Assembly (NCBI RefSeq): GCF_000719865.1
Contig: NZ_JOID01000054.1
Location: 1 to 15,327, forward strand
From: Streptomyces albus subsp. albus
GTDB lineage: Bacteria > Actinomycetota > Actinomycetes > Streptomycetales > Streptomycetaceae
Length of the DNA stretch: 15,327 bases
Direction of reading: 5' to 3'
The notes beneath the pieces were generated by a model. The model did not search any database. It worked only from the letters and a program-made list of their open reading frames with translations, and was not told the origin of the DNA. How positions within the stretch are numbered: position 1 is the stretch's first letter; every line of letters starts with the position of its first letter. Shown piece by piece: positions 1 to 7,112 of the stretch. The translations under genes were made by a program, and so were the position numbers.

Positions 1-112
1 CCAGCATCCGCCCCGGACTGAAAGCGCCACCCCACGCGGAGTCACCCACCGTTGACCCCCCTTCCGCCCCGTCCTGCCAACGCCCGCAACACCCCGCACA
101 CGCACACGCGCA

Positions 113-682
113 TCAGTAACCCGCCCCCGCGCTGTCGTCACCGGCACCGGCACCGGCACCGGCGTCCGGCCGCCGGTCCGTGTCCGTCTGCTGTGCCGCG
201 CCCGGCCGGTCGCCGCCCGTGCCGTCCTGCCCCCGGCGGTAGCGCTTGTCCGTCAAGTCGTGGATCTGCCACATGCGTTCGCGGTTGTCGAGGTCGATGT
301 TCTCGTAGCCGACCCGCGCCGCGTGGACCGCCGTGCCCATGGCCTCGATCTGGCCGGAGAGCAGTTCGGACAGCGCGGTCAGCTCGTCGTGGACCTCCGT
401 GTAGACCTTGTGCAGGCCCTCGGCCTCCGCGAAGCCCGTGCCGAGGTGCGCCCCCGACAGGCGGTGACCCGCCATCCGGACCGGGGCGGCCTCCGAGTCG
501 CCGAGTTCCCTGAGCAGTTCGTCCACCCGGTTCTTGAACCCCTGCAGCGAGCTCATCTCGGTGTAGAGGTCCATCGCGCCGCGCGCCGCGGACACCGCCG
601 CGCCGCCGATCGCGGTCAGTCCGGCCCAGCCGCCTCCGCCGTCCGCGGTGCCGCCCGTCGCTGTGTCGTCCTCGTCGGCCAC
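113..682 (-). CDS. WXG100/ESX-like helical protein, function unknown
   Basis: The 189-residue product has an acidic, Gly-rich N-terminus and a Gly/Ala stretch at about residues 20-35. A helical core follows at about 40-140, and the tail is disordered and rich in Asp, Arg and Gly-Ala. The core ends in a segment with LSGQIEAMGTAVHAA and GYENID, a pattern I associate with Streptomyces WXG100/ESX-type two-helix proteins, which are often type VII secretion substrates or their partners. No WxG tripeptide, signal peptide or membrane helix is evident, so secretion is inference. A GTG at 682 is preferred because GGGGGAG lies 5 nt upstream of it. The in-frame GTG at 703 has no ribosome site. The tail contains a (Gly-Ala)n run encoded by a 6-bp repeat. 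No toxin or secretion gene is visible next to it. The reading frame is secure; the function is not. Confidence 0.72.
   Translation of the reverse strand: MADEDDTATGGTADGGGGWAGLTAIGGAAVSAARGAMDLYTEMSSLQGFKNRVDELLRELGDSEAAPVRMAGHRLSGAHLGTGFAEAEGLHKVYTEVHDELTALSELLSGQIEAMGTAVHAARVGYENIDLDNRERMWQIHDLTDKRYRRGQDGTGGDRPGAAQQTDTDRRPDAGAGAGAGDDSAGAGY
139..162. repeat. 6-bp tandem repeat (caccgg)x4
   Basis: Four perfect copies of caccgg lie inside the end of the small helical protein gene and encode alternating Gly-Ala in its tail. The unit length is a multiple of three, so copy-number change would alter tail length without a frameshift. Confidence 0.85.
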
Positions 683-700
683 GTCGTCTCCCCCGTCGTA

Positions 701-725
701 CACACGGTCACGGTCACACGGTCAC
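701..725. repeat. 14-bp-spaced direct repeat cacacggtcac x2
   Basis: Two identical copies of cacacggtcac (701-711 and 715-725) with an extra ggtcac between them sit just before the start codon of the WXG100-like gene, inside its presumed leader. They could be a regulator binding array or RNA structure; nothing in the sequence decides this. Confidence 0.6.
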
Positions 726-882
726 GTTCCGGCTGCACGCCTCACCGGGCCGACGGTCCGCAGGTCCTCCGGGCCGTCCGGTCATCCGGCCCGCTGGGCG
801 CACCGTCACACCGTCGTCCCACCGGCCCCGGTCGCCCCACCACAGCGGTGACGCAACTCGCCTCCGACGGTGAGGCGTTAAG

Positions 883-912
883 AGGTTACTGTGCGTCGCC
901 GACAGTTGTCTC
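883..912 (-). promoter_or_regulatory. Candidate promoter of the WXG100-like gene
   Basis: Reading on the minus strand, GAGACA (912-907) is followed after 18 nt by TAACCT (888-883), which fits the Streptomyces -10 pattern TAnnnT. The spacer carries an inverted repeat ACTGT (906-902)/ACAGT (892-888) that could be an operator. Transcription would start near 876 and give a leader of about 190 nt. This is an inference from motif match only. Confidence 0.35.
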
Positions 913-1033
913 GCCGGCTGTTCCCCGGCCTGGTCACACGGCCCGGACACCTTGAGCGCCCGTGCTGCCCGGGTCCCGTGGCGCCGAGTACCGAGTCCCG
1001 GGAGCCGTCGGACCGGCGGGCGGCCGGTGACAG

Positions 1034-1063
1034 CCCGGCGCTCTGACGCCGCCTCACGCCGGG
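1034..1063 (-). terminator. Candidate terminator after the Mo-hydroxylase operon
   Basis: A 7-bp inverted repeat CCCGGCG (1034-1040)/CGCCGGG (1057-1063) with a 16-nt loop lies about 105 bp beyond the large-subunit stop. The right arm overlaps a second palindrome at 1059-1070. There is no T tract, as is common in Streptomyces, so the assignment is tentative. Confidence 0.35.
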
Positions 1064-1167
1064 TACCCGGGCCACTCGGTCCAGCGCGCGCCGGAGCCGC
1101 CCGGAGATCCCCGCCGGGCGGGCACCCGCGGGAGGGCGGCCGGACAGTGCGCCGGCGCCCCGCGCCC

Positions 1168-3513
1168 TCAGTGCCGGTCCGGGACCGCCACCGCCGCCTG
1201 CGGGCGGATCGGGAGGCGGTTGACCGGGCGGCCCGTCGCCGCCCGCACCGCCGACGCCACCGCCGCCGGGGACGTCACCACCGGGACCGCGCTGGCCGCC
1301 TTCGCCCCGAACGGCGCCACCACGTCCCGCTCCTCGACCAGCTTGACGATGCGGATGTCGGGGACGTCCAGCGCCGTCGGCAGCGGGTATCCGGTGAAGT
1401 TGGGGCGCCGGACGATCCCCTTCGACGTGCGCAGGTTCTCCATCAGCGCCGCCCCCACGCCCTGGGTGACCCCGGCCTCGATCCGGGCCGCCAGCTGGCG
1501 GGGGTTGAGCACCCGGCCGACGTCCTGTGCCACGGCCATCTCCACGACCCGTACCGAGCCCAGCTCGATGTCGACGTCGACCACCGCGCGGACGGCGCAG
1601 AAGGCGAGCCCCACGAAGGCGTCGCCCTGGCCGGACTCGTCCAGCGGTTCGGTCGGGTGCGGGCGGCACTGCGCGGTGGCCCACAGCTCCTTGCCGTCCA
1701 GGGTCTCCGCCACGGTGGTGCTCAGCACCCCGTCGTACGAGGTGATCTTGCCGTCGGCGATGGACAGCAGTTCCGTGGACATCCCGAACTTGTGCGCCAG
1801 CGGCTGCAGGAGCTGGGTGCGCACCATCTTCGCCGCGCGCTCCACCGCCCCGCCCGAGACCCAGGTGTGGCGGCCGTGCGCGGCCGGACCGGCCGGCGGC
1901 TGGTCGGTGTCGACGGAGGCGATGTGCACCTCCTCCACGCCCAGCGTCTCCTGCACGATCTGGCGGGCCAGCGTCGAGAAGCCCTGCCCGGTCTCGACCG
2001 CCGCGCAGATGACGGTGGCCACCCCGTCGTTGACCCTGACGGTGGCCGTGGAGACCTCGTCCGTGCCCTCCGCGCCCAGGACGTGCACCATGCCCAGCGC
2101 GTAGCCGACGCCCCGCCGGACCGCGCCCGGTTCGCCGGCCCCCTCGGGGCCGCCGGGCAGCAGCCAGTCCTCCTCCGGGGTGTCCTTGGGCAGCGCGGGC
2201 AGCGGCGCGTCCCGTACGGCCTGGAGGAGTTCGGCCACCGGGGCCGGGCAGGTCACCGTCTGGCCGGTGGGCAGCAGATCGCCGGTGGCCATCACATTGC
2301 GCATCCGCAGCTCGGCCGGGTCCAGGCCCAGCTTGGCCGCGAGCTTGTCCATCTGGCCCTCGTACGCGGCGCACACCTGCAGGGCGCCCTCCCCCCGCAC
2401 ATGGCCGGACGGCGGGTTGTTGGTGCGCACCGCCCAGCCCTCGACGAAGGCGTGCGGCACGACGTACGGGCCGCAGGCGAAGGCGACCGCGGCGGCCAGC
2501 GACTCCGAGGAGGCCTCGGCGTACGCGCCCGCGTCCAGCAGGATCTGCGCCTCGACCTTGACGAGCCGGCCCTCGGAGTCGGCGTGGTGGCGGTAGCGGA
2601 GCAGGGTGGGGTGGCGGTGGGCGTGGCCGAGGAAGGACTCCTCGCGGTTGACGGCGATCTTCACCGGGCGTCCGGTGCGCAGCGCCAGCAGCCCGAGCGG
2701 CAGTTGCACCCCCGGGTCCTCGCGGTCGCCCATCGCGCCGGGCACGCCGGTGACGACGACCTTGACCTGCTCCGGGGGCAGGCCGAAGCAGGCGGCGGCC
2801 AGGTCGCGGTCGGCGTGCGGGTCGGTGGAGGCGGTGTAGATCTCGACGCCGCCGTCGGGGCGCGGCACGGCGAGTCCGGCCTCCGCGCCGATGGGCGCCG
2901 GGTCCTGGCGGCCGATCCGGTACAGGCCCTCGACGATCACCTCGCCGGTGATCTCCGGGTCGCCGTACCGCAGCGGGATGTGGCGGATGAGGTTGCCGTC
3001 GGGGTGGAGCGGTTCGGCCTCGAACGCCTTCTCGGGGTCGGTGACCGGTTCGAGCACCTCGTACTCGACGGCGATCGCGGCGGCCGCGAGCCGGGCGGTG
3101 TCCGGGTGGTCGGCGGCGATGGCGGCGATCGGCTCGCCGTGGTGGCGGACCAGATCCTTGGCGAAGACGGGCCGGTCGGCCACCTTGCGGCCCTGGTTGG
3201 CGTCGCCGGGGACGTCCTCGTGGGTGATGACGGCTTCCACGCCCGGCATCTCGGTGGCGCCGGAGGTGTCGATGGAGAGGATCTTGGCGTGCGGGTGCGG
3301 CGAGCGCAGCACGGCCGCCCAGAGCAGCCCCTCGGCCCACAGGTCGGCCGCGTACGGGAAGGTGCCCGCGGTCTTCGGGAAGGCGTCGTGGGGCGGCAGG
3401 GAGGAGCCGAGGCCGTGCGGTGCCGGCTCCTCGGCGGGCAGCGTGCCGCCGTCGCCGGCGGCGGGTGCGGTCAGGCCCGCCGGGTTCGCGGTGGCCGCGT
3501 CGGGACCGGTCAT
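1168..3513 (-). CDS. Xanthine dehydrogenase-family molybdopterin-binding (large) subunit with altered active site
   Basis: The 781-residue protein is the Mo-cofactor subunit of a xanthine dehydrogenase/CO dehydrogenase-type enzyme. After a Pro/Ala-rich N-terminus, residues about 45-155 form the 'hammerhead' domain (TFPYAADLW, LRSPHPHA, HHGEPIA) and about 175-775 the two Mo-cofactor-binding domains (ETGQGF at 507-512, VAQDVGRVLNP at 661-671). Key positions are unusual. The family segment FGAKGVGEPP reads FGAKAASAVP (735-744), so the usual catalytic Glu is Ala742. GGFGGKE reads GAMGDRE (259-265), and RGFGAPQ reads RGEGALQ (373-379). The frame is intact and the fold motifs are kept, so this looks like a functional but divergent member rather than a decayed gene. 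It is third in an operon behind the FAD and Fe-S genes. The ATG at 3513 follows a 108-bp spacer. The substrate cannot be named; comparison with family motifs is from memory. Confidence 0.93.
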   Translation of the reverse strand: MTGPDAATANPAGLTAPAAGDGGTLPAEEPAPHGLGSSLPPHDAFPKTAGTFPYAADLWAEGLLWAAVLRSPHPHAKILSIDTSGATEMPGVEAVITHEDVPGDANQGRKVADRPVFAKDLVRHHGEPIAAIAADHPDTARLAAAAIAVEYEVLEPVTDPEKAFEAEPLHPDGNLIRHIPLRYGDPEITGEVIVEGLYRIGRQDPAPIGAEAGLAVPRPDGGVEIYTASTDPHADRDLAAACFGLPPEQVKVVVTGVPGAMGDREDPGVQLPLGLLALRTGRPVKIAVNREESFLGHAHRHPTLLRYRHHADSEGRLVKVEAQILLDAGAYAEASSESLAAAVAFACGPYVVPHAFVEGWAVRTNNPPSGHVRGEGALQVCAAYEGQMDKLAAKLGLDPAELRMRNVMATGDLLPTGQTVTCPAPVAELLQAVRDAPLPALPKDTPEEDWLLPGGPEGAGEPGAVRRGVGYALGMVHVLGAEGTDEVSTATVRVNDGVATVICAAVETGQGFSTLARQIVQETLGVEEVHIASVDTDQPPAGPAAHGRHTWVSGGAVERAAKMVRTQLLQPLAHKFGMSTELLSIADGKITSYDGVLSTTVAETLDGKELWATAQCRPHPTEPLDESGQGDAFVGLAFCAVRAVVDVDIELGSVRVVEMAVAQDVGRVLNPRQLAARIEAGVTQGVGAALMENLRTSKGIVRRPNFTGYPLPTALDVPDIRIVKLVEERDVVAPFGAKAASAVPVVTSPAAVASAVRAATGRPVNRLPIRPQAAVAVPDRH

Positions 3514-3575
3514 CTCACGCTGCCTTTCCGCTGCCGCAGGGGGGAGTGGGGAGGTGGGGAGTGCGGACGCGCCGC

Positions 3576-3620
3576 GGGGCGGGCGCGGGGCGGGGGGAAC
3601 GGGGGGTGGCGCGCGGGGGG
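3576..3620 (+). other. G-quadruplex-forming motif in intercistronic spacer
   Basis: Within the 108-bp gap between the Fe-S and large-subunit genes, the + strand carries G runs of 4, 3, 4, 6, 6 and 6 separated by 1-3 nt for the first five and about 8 nt before the last. This fits the G3+N1-7 quadruplex rule. Three further G-rich runs precede it (3540-3560). The operon mRNA is therefore strongly C-rich and G-poor here, which is also the character of a Rho loading site. Confidence 0.7.
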
Positions 3621-3621
3621 T

Positions 3622-5715
3622 TCACGCGAGGCCTCCGGGCGGGGGGGTGCCGTTGCCGGGCGGGCCCGGCTGGTGGGGGATGTGGGGGCCGCCGTGCGAG
3701 GCCTGCGCGGAAACGTGGCCGTTGCCGTACTCGCCGTTGCCGTTGCCGCTGTTGCCGCCCGGGGCGTGGGCCCGCTCGTCGTAGGCCTGCCCGTCATGGG
3801 GCTGCCCGGCGTAGGGCTGGGCCTCGTAGGACGGTGCCTCGTAGGACTGCCCCGGGTAGGGGTCCTGCGGGTAGCCGCCGGGTGCCTGCCCCGCGGCCGT
3901 CTCTTCAACAGCCCGTGCCTCCGCGTCCGCCGCCGCGGCTTCCGCGTCGGCCGCCGACTGGGCCGCCGCCTCCGCCGACTCCGCGCGGGAGGCGACGACT
4001 TCGCGGACCGCGTTGAGCACTCCCCGGTAGCCGGTGCACCGGCAGAGGTTGCCGCAGAGCGCCTGGCGGGTCTCCAACTCGGTCGGGGCGTGGTTGCCCT
4101 CCAGCAGGTCGTGCACGGTCATCGCCAGGCCGGGCACGCAGAAACCGCACTGCACGGCGCCGCCCGCGACGAGCGCCCGCTGGACGTCGGAGGGGGTGCC
4201 CTCCGCCGCCAGCCCCTCGACGGTGCGGACCTCCGAGCCGGCCGTGGTCGCCGCCGGAACCAGACAGGAGGCGACGAGCCGGCCGTCGACCTGCACGGAG
4301 CAGGCGCCGCACTCGCCCTGCGAGCAGCCGTCCTTGGCGCCCGCCAGGCCCAGCCGCTCCCGGAGGACGTAGAGCAGGGATTCGCCGATCCAGGCGTCGG
4401 TGACGGGACGGTCGATGCCGTTGACCCGCAGGACGTAGGAGGCGTAGGGGTGTTCGCTGTGCGCGTCGAGGATGATCTCGGGGGGCGCGTCCGGTCCGTC
4501 CCGCTCCTCGGAGCCGGGCCCGCCGGGGCCGGCGGGGCCGTCCGGCGCGGTGCCGGTGCCCCCGCCGTCGGGGAGACCGGGGCCCTCGGGACCGCCGTCC
4601 CCGGAGGGCCGCCCGGTGCCGGGGCCGCCGCGGTCCGCGCCGCTCTCCCCGGCCGGGGTGCGATCGGCCGGGGCGCTGCCGGCCGGGGTGCCGTCGGCCG
4701 CGCCGGGGTGCCAGTCGCCGGAGGGCGCGGGCCGGGCTTCCTCGCCGCTGCCGCCCTCGCCGTCGTCGTAGGGGTGGGGGCCGCCCGCCGGGGAGACCTC
4801 CTGGGTACCGGGCGCGGGCCACTGCCCGCCCGGGGCCACTCCCGGGCCGTCCGCGCCGGAGCCCTCCGCGGCGCCGCCGGCCGTGCCGCCGGCGGGAGTT
4901 CCCCAGGCGCCGCCGTTCTCCGGGGCGGGACCGGGGTTGCCTCCGGGAGCCGGCCGTTCCCACGCGTCGGACCAGGTGTCGCCCGGCGCGGGGACGTTGC
5001 CGGGCTGGTCGTGCGGGTGCGCGGGCGCCTGCTGTCCGCCCGGCGCGTAGCCCCACTGCTGCGGGCCGGTGTCCCGGGCCGTCCCGGCGCCGGGCCCGCC
5101 CTGCTCGCCGGAGGCCCCGCCCTGCTGGTCCCACCGGTCGTCCGCTCCGGCGCCGCCCGCGCTCCACGGCCCGGGGGCGGGCGCCGCGGCACCGCCGACC
5201 AGGTACTCCCCGGACTCGTCGGGGGCGTCGTCGGCCGCCGGGGGCACGCTCCACGCGCCGCCGTGCCCCGCGCTCTCCTCGGGCCAGCCGGTCTCGCGGC
5301 CCTGCTCGTGACCGCCTTGTTCGTGACCGCCTTGTTCGTGACCGCCCTGCTCGTGGTCCCGCGCGGCCTGGTGTCCGTGCCCCTGCCCGTACCCCTGCTG
5401 CTGCGCCTGCTGGTGGGGCTGCTGCCACTGGTACTGCTGGGCGCCGCCCGGGTCGGTGTACGGCATCGTCCACGGGCCGCCCTCCGGCGGCTCGCCGTAC
5501 GCGGCCTCCACGGGCGGAGGCGCGTAGCCCTGGCCGGGCGCGGCCAGCGGCTCGCGGCCGGCGGACGGGTCGAGCAGTCCTTCCGGGAGCTGGACGAAGG
5601 CCGTGGCCTCCGAGTCGAACTCGCCGCTCTGCGCGGTCGGCTGCCAGCCTCCCGTCGGCCGCTCCTCCTCGTCGGAGTACGGCCGCTGCGGGTGCCGCGG
5701 CTGGTCGTTGGTCAT
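3622..5715 (-). CDS. [2Fe-2S] subunit of Mo-hydroxylase with giant disordered extensions
   Basis: The electron-transfer subunit of the Mo-hydroxylase is embedded in a 697-residue protein; stand-alone family members are usually about 150-200 residues. The conserved core is about residues 425-575. Cys464, 469, 472 and 484 (CX4CX2CX11C) form the ferredoxin-like cluster. Cys523, 526, 558 and 560 (CGFC...CRC) form the second cluster. The first ~415 residues are low-complexity Gly/Pro/Gln/Asp sequence with four HEQGG-type repeats (120-140) and no visible domain. After the core come an Ala/Glu-rich probable helix (575-608) and a Tyr/Gln/Pro/Gly tail with YEAP/YEAQP-type repeats. The ATG is well supported: GGAGG lies 8 nt upstream, and the ATGA overlap with the FAD gene suggests translational coupling. 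The role of the extensions is unknown; scaffold or interaction functions would be guesses. Confidence 0.92.
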   Translation of the reverse strand: MTNDQPRHPQRPYSDEEERPTGGWQPTAQSGEFDSEATAFVQLPEGLLDPSAGREPLAAPGQGYAPPPVEAAYGEPPEGGPWTMPYTDPGGAQQYQWQQPHQQAQQQGYGQGHGHQAARDHEQGGHEQGGHEQGGHEQGRETGWPEESAGHGGAWSVPPAADDAPDESGEYLVGGAAAPAPGPWSAGGAGADDRWDQQGGASGEQGGPGAGTARDTGPQQWGYAPGGQQAPAHPHDQPGNVPAPGDTWSDAWERPAPGGNPGPAPENGGAWGTPAGGTAGGAAEGSGADGPGVAPGGQWPAPGTQEVSPAGGPHPYDDGEGGSGEEARPAPSGDWHPGAADGTPAGSAPADRTPAGESGADRGGPGTGRPSGDGGPEGPGLPDGGGTGTAPDGPAGPGGPGSEERDGPDAPPEIILDAHSEHPYASYVLRVNGIDRPVTDAWIGESLLYVLRERLGLAGAKDGCSQGECGACSVQVDGRLVASCLVPAATTAGSEVRTVEGLAAEGTPSDVQRALVAGGAVQCGFCVPGLAMTVHDLLEGNHAPTELETRQALCGNLCRCTGYRGVLNAVREVVASRAESAEAAAQSAADAEAAAADAEARAVEETAAGQAPGGYPQDPYPGQSYEAPSYEAQPYAGQPHDGQAYDERAHAPGGNSGNGNGEYGNGHVSAQASHGGPHIPHQPGPPGNGTPPPGGLA
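5302..5361. repeat. 15-bp tandem repeat x4 encoding HEQGG
   Basis: Four 15-bp units (ctgctcgtgaccgcc, two of ttgttcgtgaccgcc, and a diverged last unit) lie in the disordered N-terminal arm of the Fe-S subunit. They encode consecutive HEQGG-like pentapeptides. The repeat preserves frame and could vary in number between strains. Confidence 0.85.
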
Positions 5716-6608
5716 GCGAGCGCCCTCCCCAGAGCTCGGCGGGCCAGTGCGGCCACCGTACGCCGCAGATGCAGGACGGCCGGCGGCAGGGCGGGCGGCT
5801 CGGAGCCGTCCTCGCCCGGTGCGGGGTCCGGGATGCAGGCGCCCGCGACGTACTCGCCGAAGGCCGCGCAGGCCTCGGGGGCCAGACCGCGCTCGCCGTC
5901 CCAGTCGATGAGCCCGGCCACCCAGCGCTCGGCCTCCAGCGGCCGCAGCGGCATGGGGGCGACGGCGCCGACCGCGCAGCGCACGCTGCGCCGGGCCGGG
6001 TCGAGAACGAGGGCGACGGAGGCGGAGGCCCTGCCGGGCCCGGTGCGGCCGGTGGCCTTGAGGAAGGTCTGCGGCGCGTGCAGCAGCGGCACCCGCACCC
6101 AGCCGACGAGTTCGCCGGGGCGCAGCATCTCCATGCCCGCGAGCAGATGGCTGACGGGGATCTCGCGGCGGGCGTGCTCCGGCCCGGCGATGATCAGGGT
6201 GGCCTCCAGGGCCGCCAGCACGGGCAGGGAGTCACCGGTGGGCGCGGCGGTGACGATGTTCCCGCCGAGGGTGCCGGCGTTGCGGATCTGCGGCGGGCCG
6301 GCGGCGCGCGCGGCGGCGGCCAGGGCGGGGATGAGGGCGGCGAAGTCGGGGCGGCCCATGCGGGCGTGGGTGAGTCCGGCGCCGAGCAGCGCGTGGCCGT
6401 CCTGGTACTGCCAGCCGCGGGTCTCGTTGATCCGGCCGAGGCCGACGAGCGCCGCGGGGCGCAGCAGACCGGAGTTGACCGAGGCCATGAGGTCCGTGCC
6501 GCCCGCGACGGGCACGGCGGCCGGCAGGGCGGAGAGCGCCGCCACGGCCTCGTCGAGCGAGGACGGCAGCATCACCGTTCGCGCCGCCTGCGGTGCGTGC
6601 GTGGTCAA
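5712..6608 (-). CDS. FAD-binding (medium) subunit of Mo-hydroxylase
   Basis: This is the flavin subunit that passes electrons between the Fe-S centres and an external acceptor, of the CoxM/xanthine dehydrogenase FAD family. From the chosen start it has 298 residues. FAD-binding loops are seen as VAGGTDLMA (34-42) and IRNAGTLGGNI (108-118), followed by PTGDSLPVLAAL, and a CoxM-type C-terminal domain follows. The frame remains open back to 6689. I choose TTG at 6608 because GGAAGGGG stands 8 nt before it, the product then begins TTHAPQAA as I recall for Streptomyces homologues, and a candidate promoter lies inside the longer frame. A GTG at 6662 is the alternative. The stop overlaps the next gene's ATG (5712-5715). 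First gene of the operon. Confidence 0.9.
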   Translation of the reverse strand: MTTHAPQAARTVMLPSSLDEAVAALSALPAAVPVAGGTDLMASVNSGLLRPAALVGLGRINETRGWQYQDGHALLGAGLTHARMGRPDFAALIPALAAAARAAGPPQIRNAGTLGGNIVTAAPTGDSLPVLAALEATLIIAGPEHARREIPVSHLLAGMEMLRPGELVGWVRVPLLHAPQTFLKATGRTGPGRASASVALVLDPARRSVRCAVGAVAPMPLRPLEAERWVAGLIDWDGERGLAPEACAAFGEYVAGACIPDPAPGEDGSEPPALPPAVLHLRRTVAALARRALGRALA

Positions 6609-6647
6609 CCCAGCTGCCCCTTCCCGGTGTCCCGCCTGTTCCGCCGT

Positions 6648-6678
6648 ACGGTACGTGCTCACAGCCCGGACGTGGCAA
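6648..6678 (-). promoter_or_regulatory. Candidate proximal promoter of the Mo-hydroxylase operon
   Basis: On the minus strand TTGCCA (6678-6673) and TACCGT (6653-6648) are separated by 19 nt, slightly long for a housekeeping promoter. Transcription would begin near 6641, leaving a leader of about 33 nt to the TTG at 6608. An 8-bp palindrome CCGTACGG (6644-6651) overlaps the -10 element. Confidence 0.4.
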
Positions 6679-6779
6679 CTCTGGCACATCTTCGCGACCC
6701 CGCTGCGCGAGGGGCGGCGAAGGGTCGGTTCCCACCTCTGGCAGGCGCCGGCCCGCGCGCAGGAGCTGTCACCCGCGAT

Positions 6780-6795
6780 GAGTGGTTTACCACTC
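6780..6795. promoter_or_regulatory. Perfect dyad, likely operator
   Basis: GAGTGGT-TT-ACCACTC is a perfect 7-bp inverted repeat. It lies just downstream of a TAAGGT element (minus strand 6809-6804), with TTGATC 20 nt further upstream (6835-6830), so it would cover the transcription start of a distal operon promoter. The half-site TGGT/ACCA resembles those of GntR-family regulators, but the spacing differs from the sites I know. Confidence 0.45.
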
Positions 6796-6822
6796 TTCGC
6801 GGAACCTTACGGTGCCAACGCC

Positions 6823-6835
6823 TTGATCGGATCAA
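6823..6835. promoter_or_regulatory. Perfect dyad TTGATC-G-GATCAA
   Basis: A perfect 6-bp inverted repeat around one central base lies 43 bp (centre to centre about 41 bp, roughly four helix turns) from the dyad at 6780-6795. It is nested inside the wider GGAACC/GGTTCC pair. It may be a second regulator site or part of the distal promoter's -35 region. Confidence 0.4.
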
Positions 6836-7019
6836 CGGTTCCGGAGCGTTCCGATGACGTTCGCATCTCGCCCATGGCTCACACGATCGGGGCAAGCCGG
6901 TCGACAGGACGTACGGGGAGAGGGACGCCGGAGGCGGCCGCGCCGGTTCCGTGGCGGTTCTGTGGCGATTCCGCGGCGGGGAAGGGAACGCCGCCCGGGA
7001 GCGCCGGGTCTCCCGGCCT

Positions 7020-7112
7020 CCCGGGCGCGCGCGAATGCGCGCGCGGCCCGGCGGGCGTCCGCGAGGAACGCCTGCCGGGCCGCGGGAGGACCGGTGGCCG
7101 CGGCGGGCCGGC
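7020..7112 (-). terminator. Hairpin cluster terminating the DUF3039-type gene
   Basis: Directly at the stop codon, GCCGG..CCGCGG (7074-7085) pairs with CCGCGG..CCGGC (7098-7112). Further downstream an alternating stem CGCGCGC (7026-7032)/GCGCGCG (7037-7043) with a GAAT loop is extended by CCGGG/CCCGG arms. A smaller GGCGT/ACGCC stem lies between (7054-7072). No T tract follows. Confidence 0.5.

Larger units (their letters stand above)
683..1167. other. Intergenic spacer between Mo-hydroxylase large subunit and WXG100-like gene
   Basis: This 485-bp non-coding stretch lies between two minus-strand genes. It holds GC-rich dyads after the Mo-hydroxylase stop (for example 1034-1063 and the palindrome CCGGGTACCCGG at 1059-1070), a candidate promoter at 883-912, and a run of cacacggtcac-type repeats at 701-725. 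Related short copies (gtcaca) occur near 806 and 934. No protein-like frame and no RNA gene was recognised. Reading frames that cross it are shadows of the neighbouring genes. Confidence 0.6.
6690..7111. other. Intergenic region upstream of the Mo-hydroxylase operon
   Basis: This 422-bp non-coding region separates the DUF3039-type gene from the operon. Its left half is less GC-rich and carries dyads at 6780-6795 and 6823-6835, plus a 7-bp inverted pair CGGAACC (6800-6806)/GGTTCCG (6837-6843). Its right half carries strong GC hairpins that probably terminate the DUF3039-type gene. No coding frame looks genuine. Confidence 0.55.

Noticed and set aside
1..112. Possible gene or terminator at the left edge
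   Set aside because: No protein-like frame, stable hairpin or repeat was found in these 112 bases.
878..3340. An 820-codon minus-strand frame overlapping the large subunit
   Set aside because: It is a shifted frame of the Mo-hydroxylase large-subunit gene with Arg/Gly/Pro-rich, non-protein-like translation.
6609..6689. Longer N-terminus for the FAD subunit starting at ATG 6689 or GTG 6662
   Set aside because: It would include a candidate promoter, has no ribosome site, and extends beyond the remembered start of homologues. It is not fully excluded.
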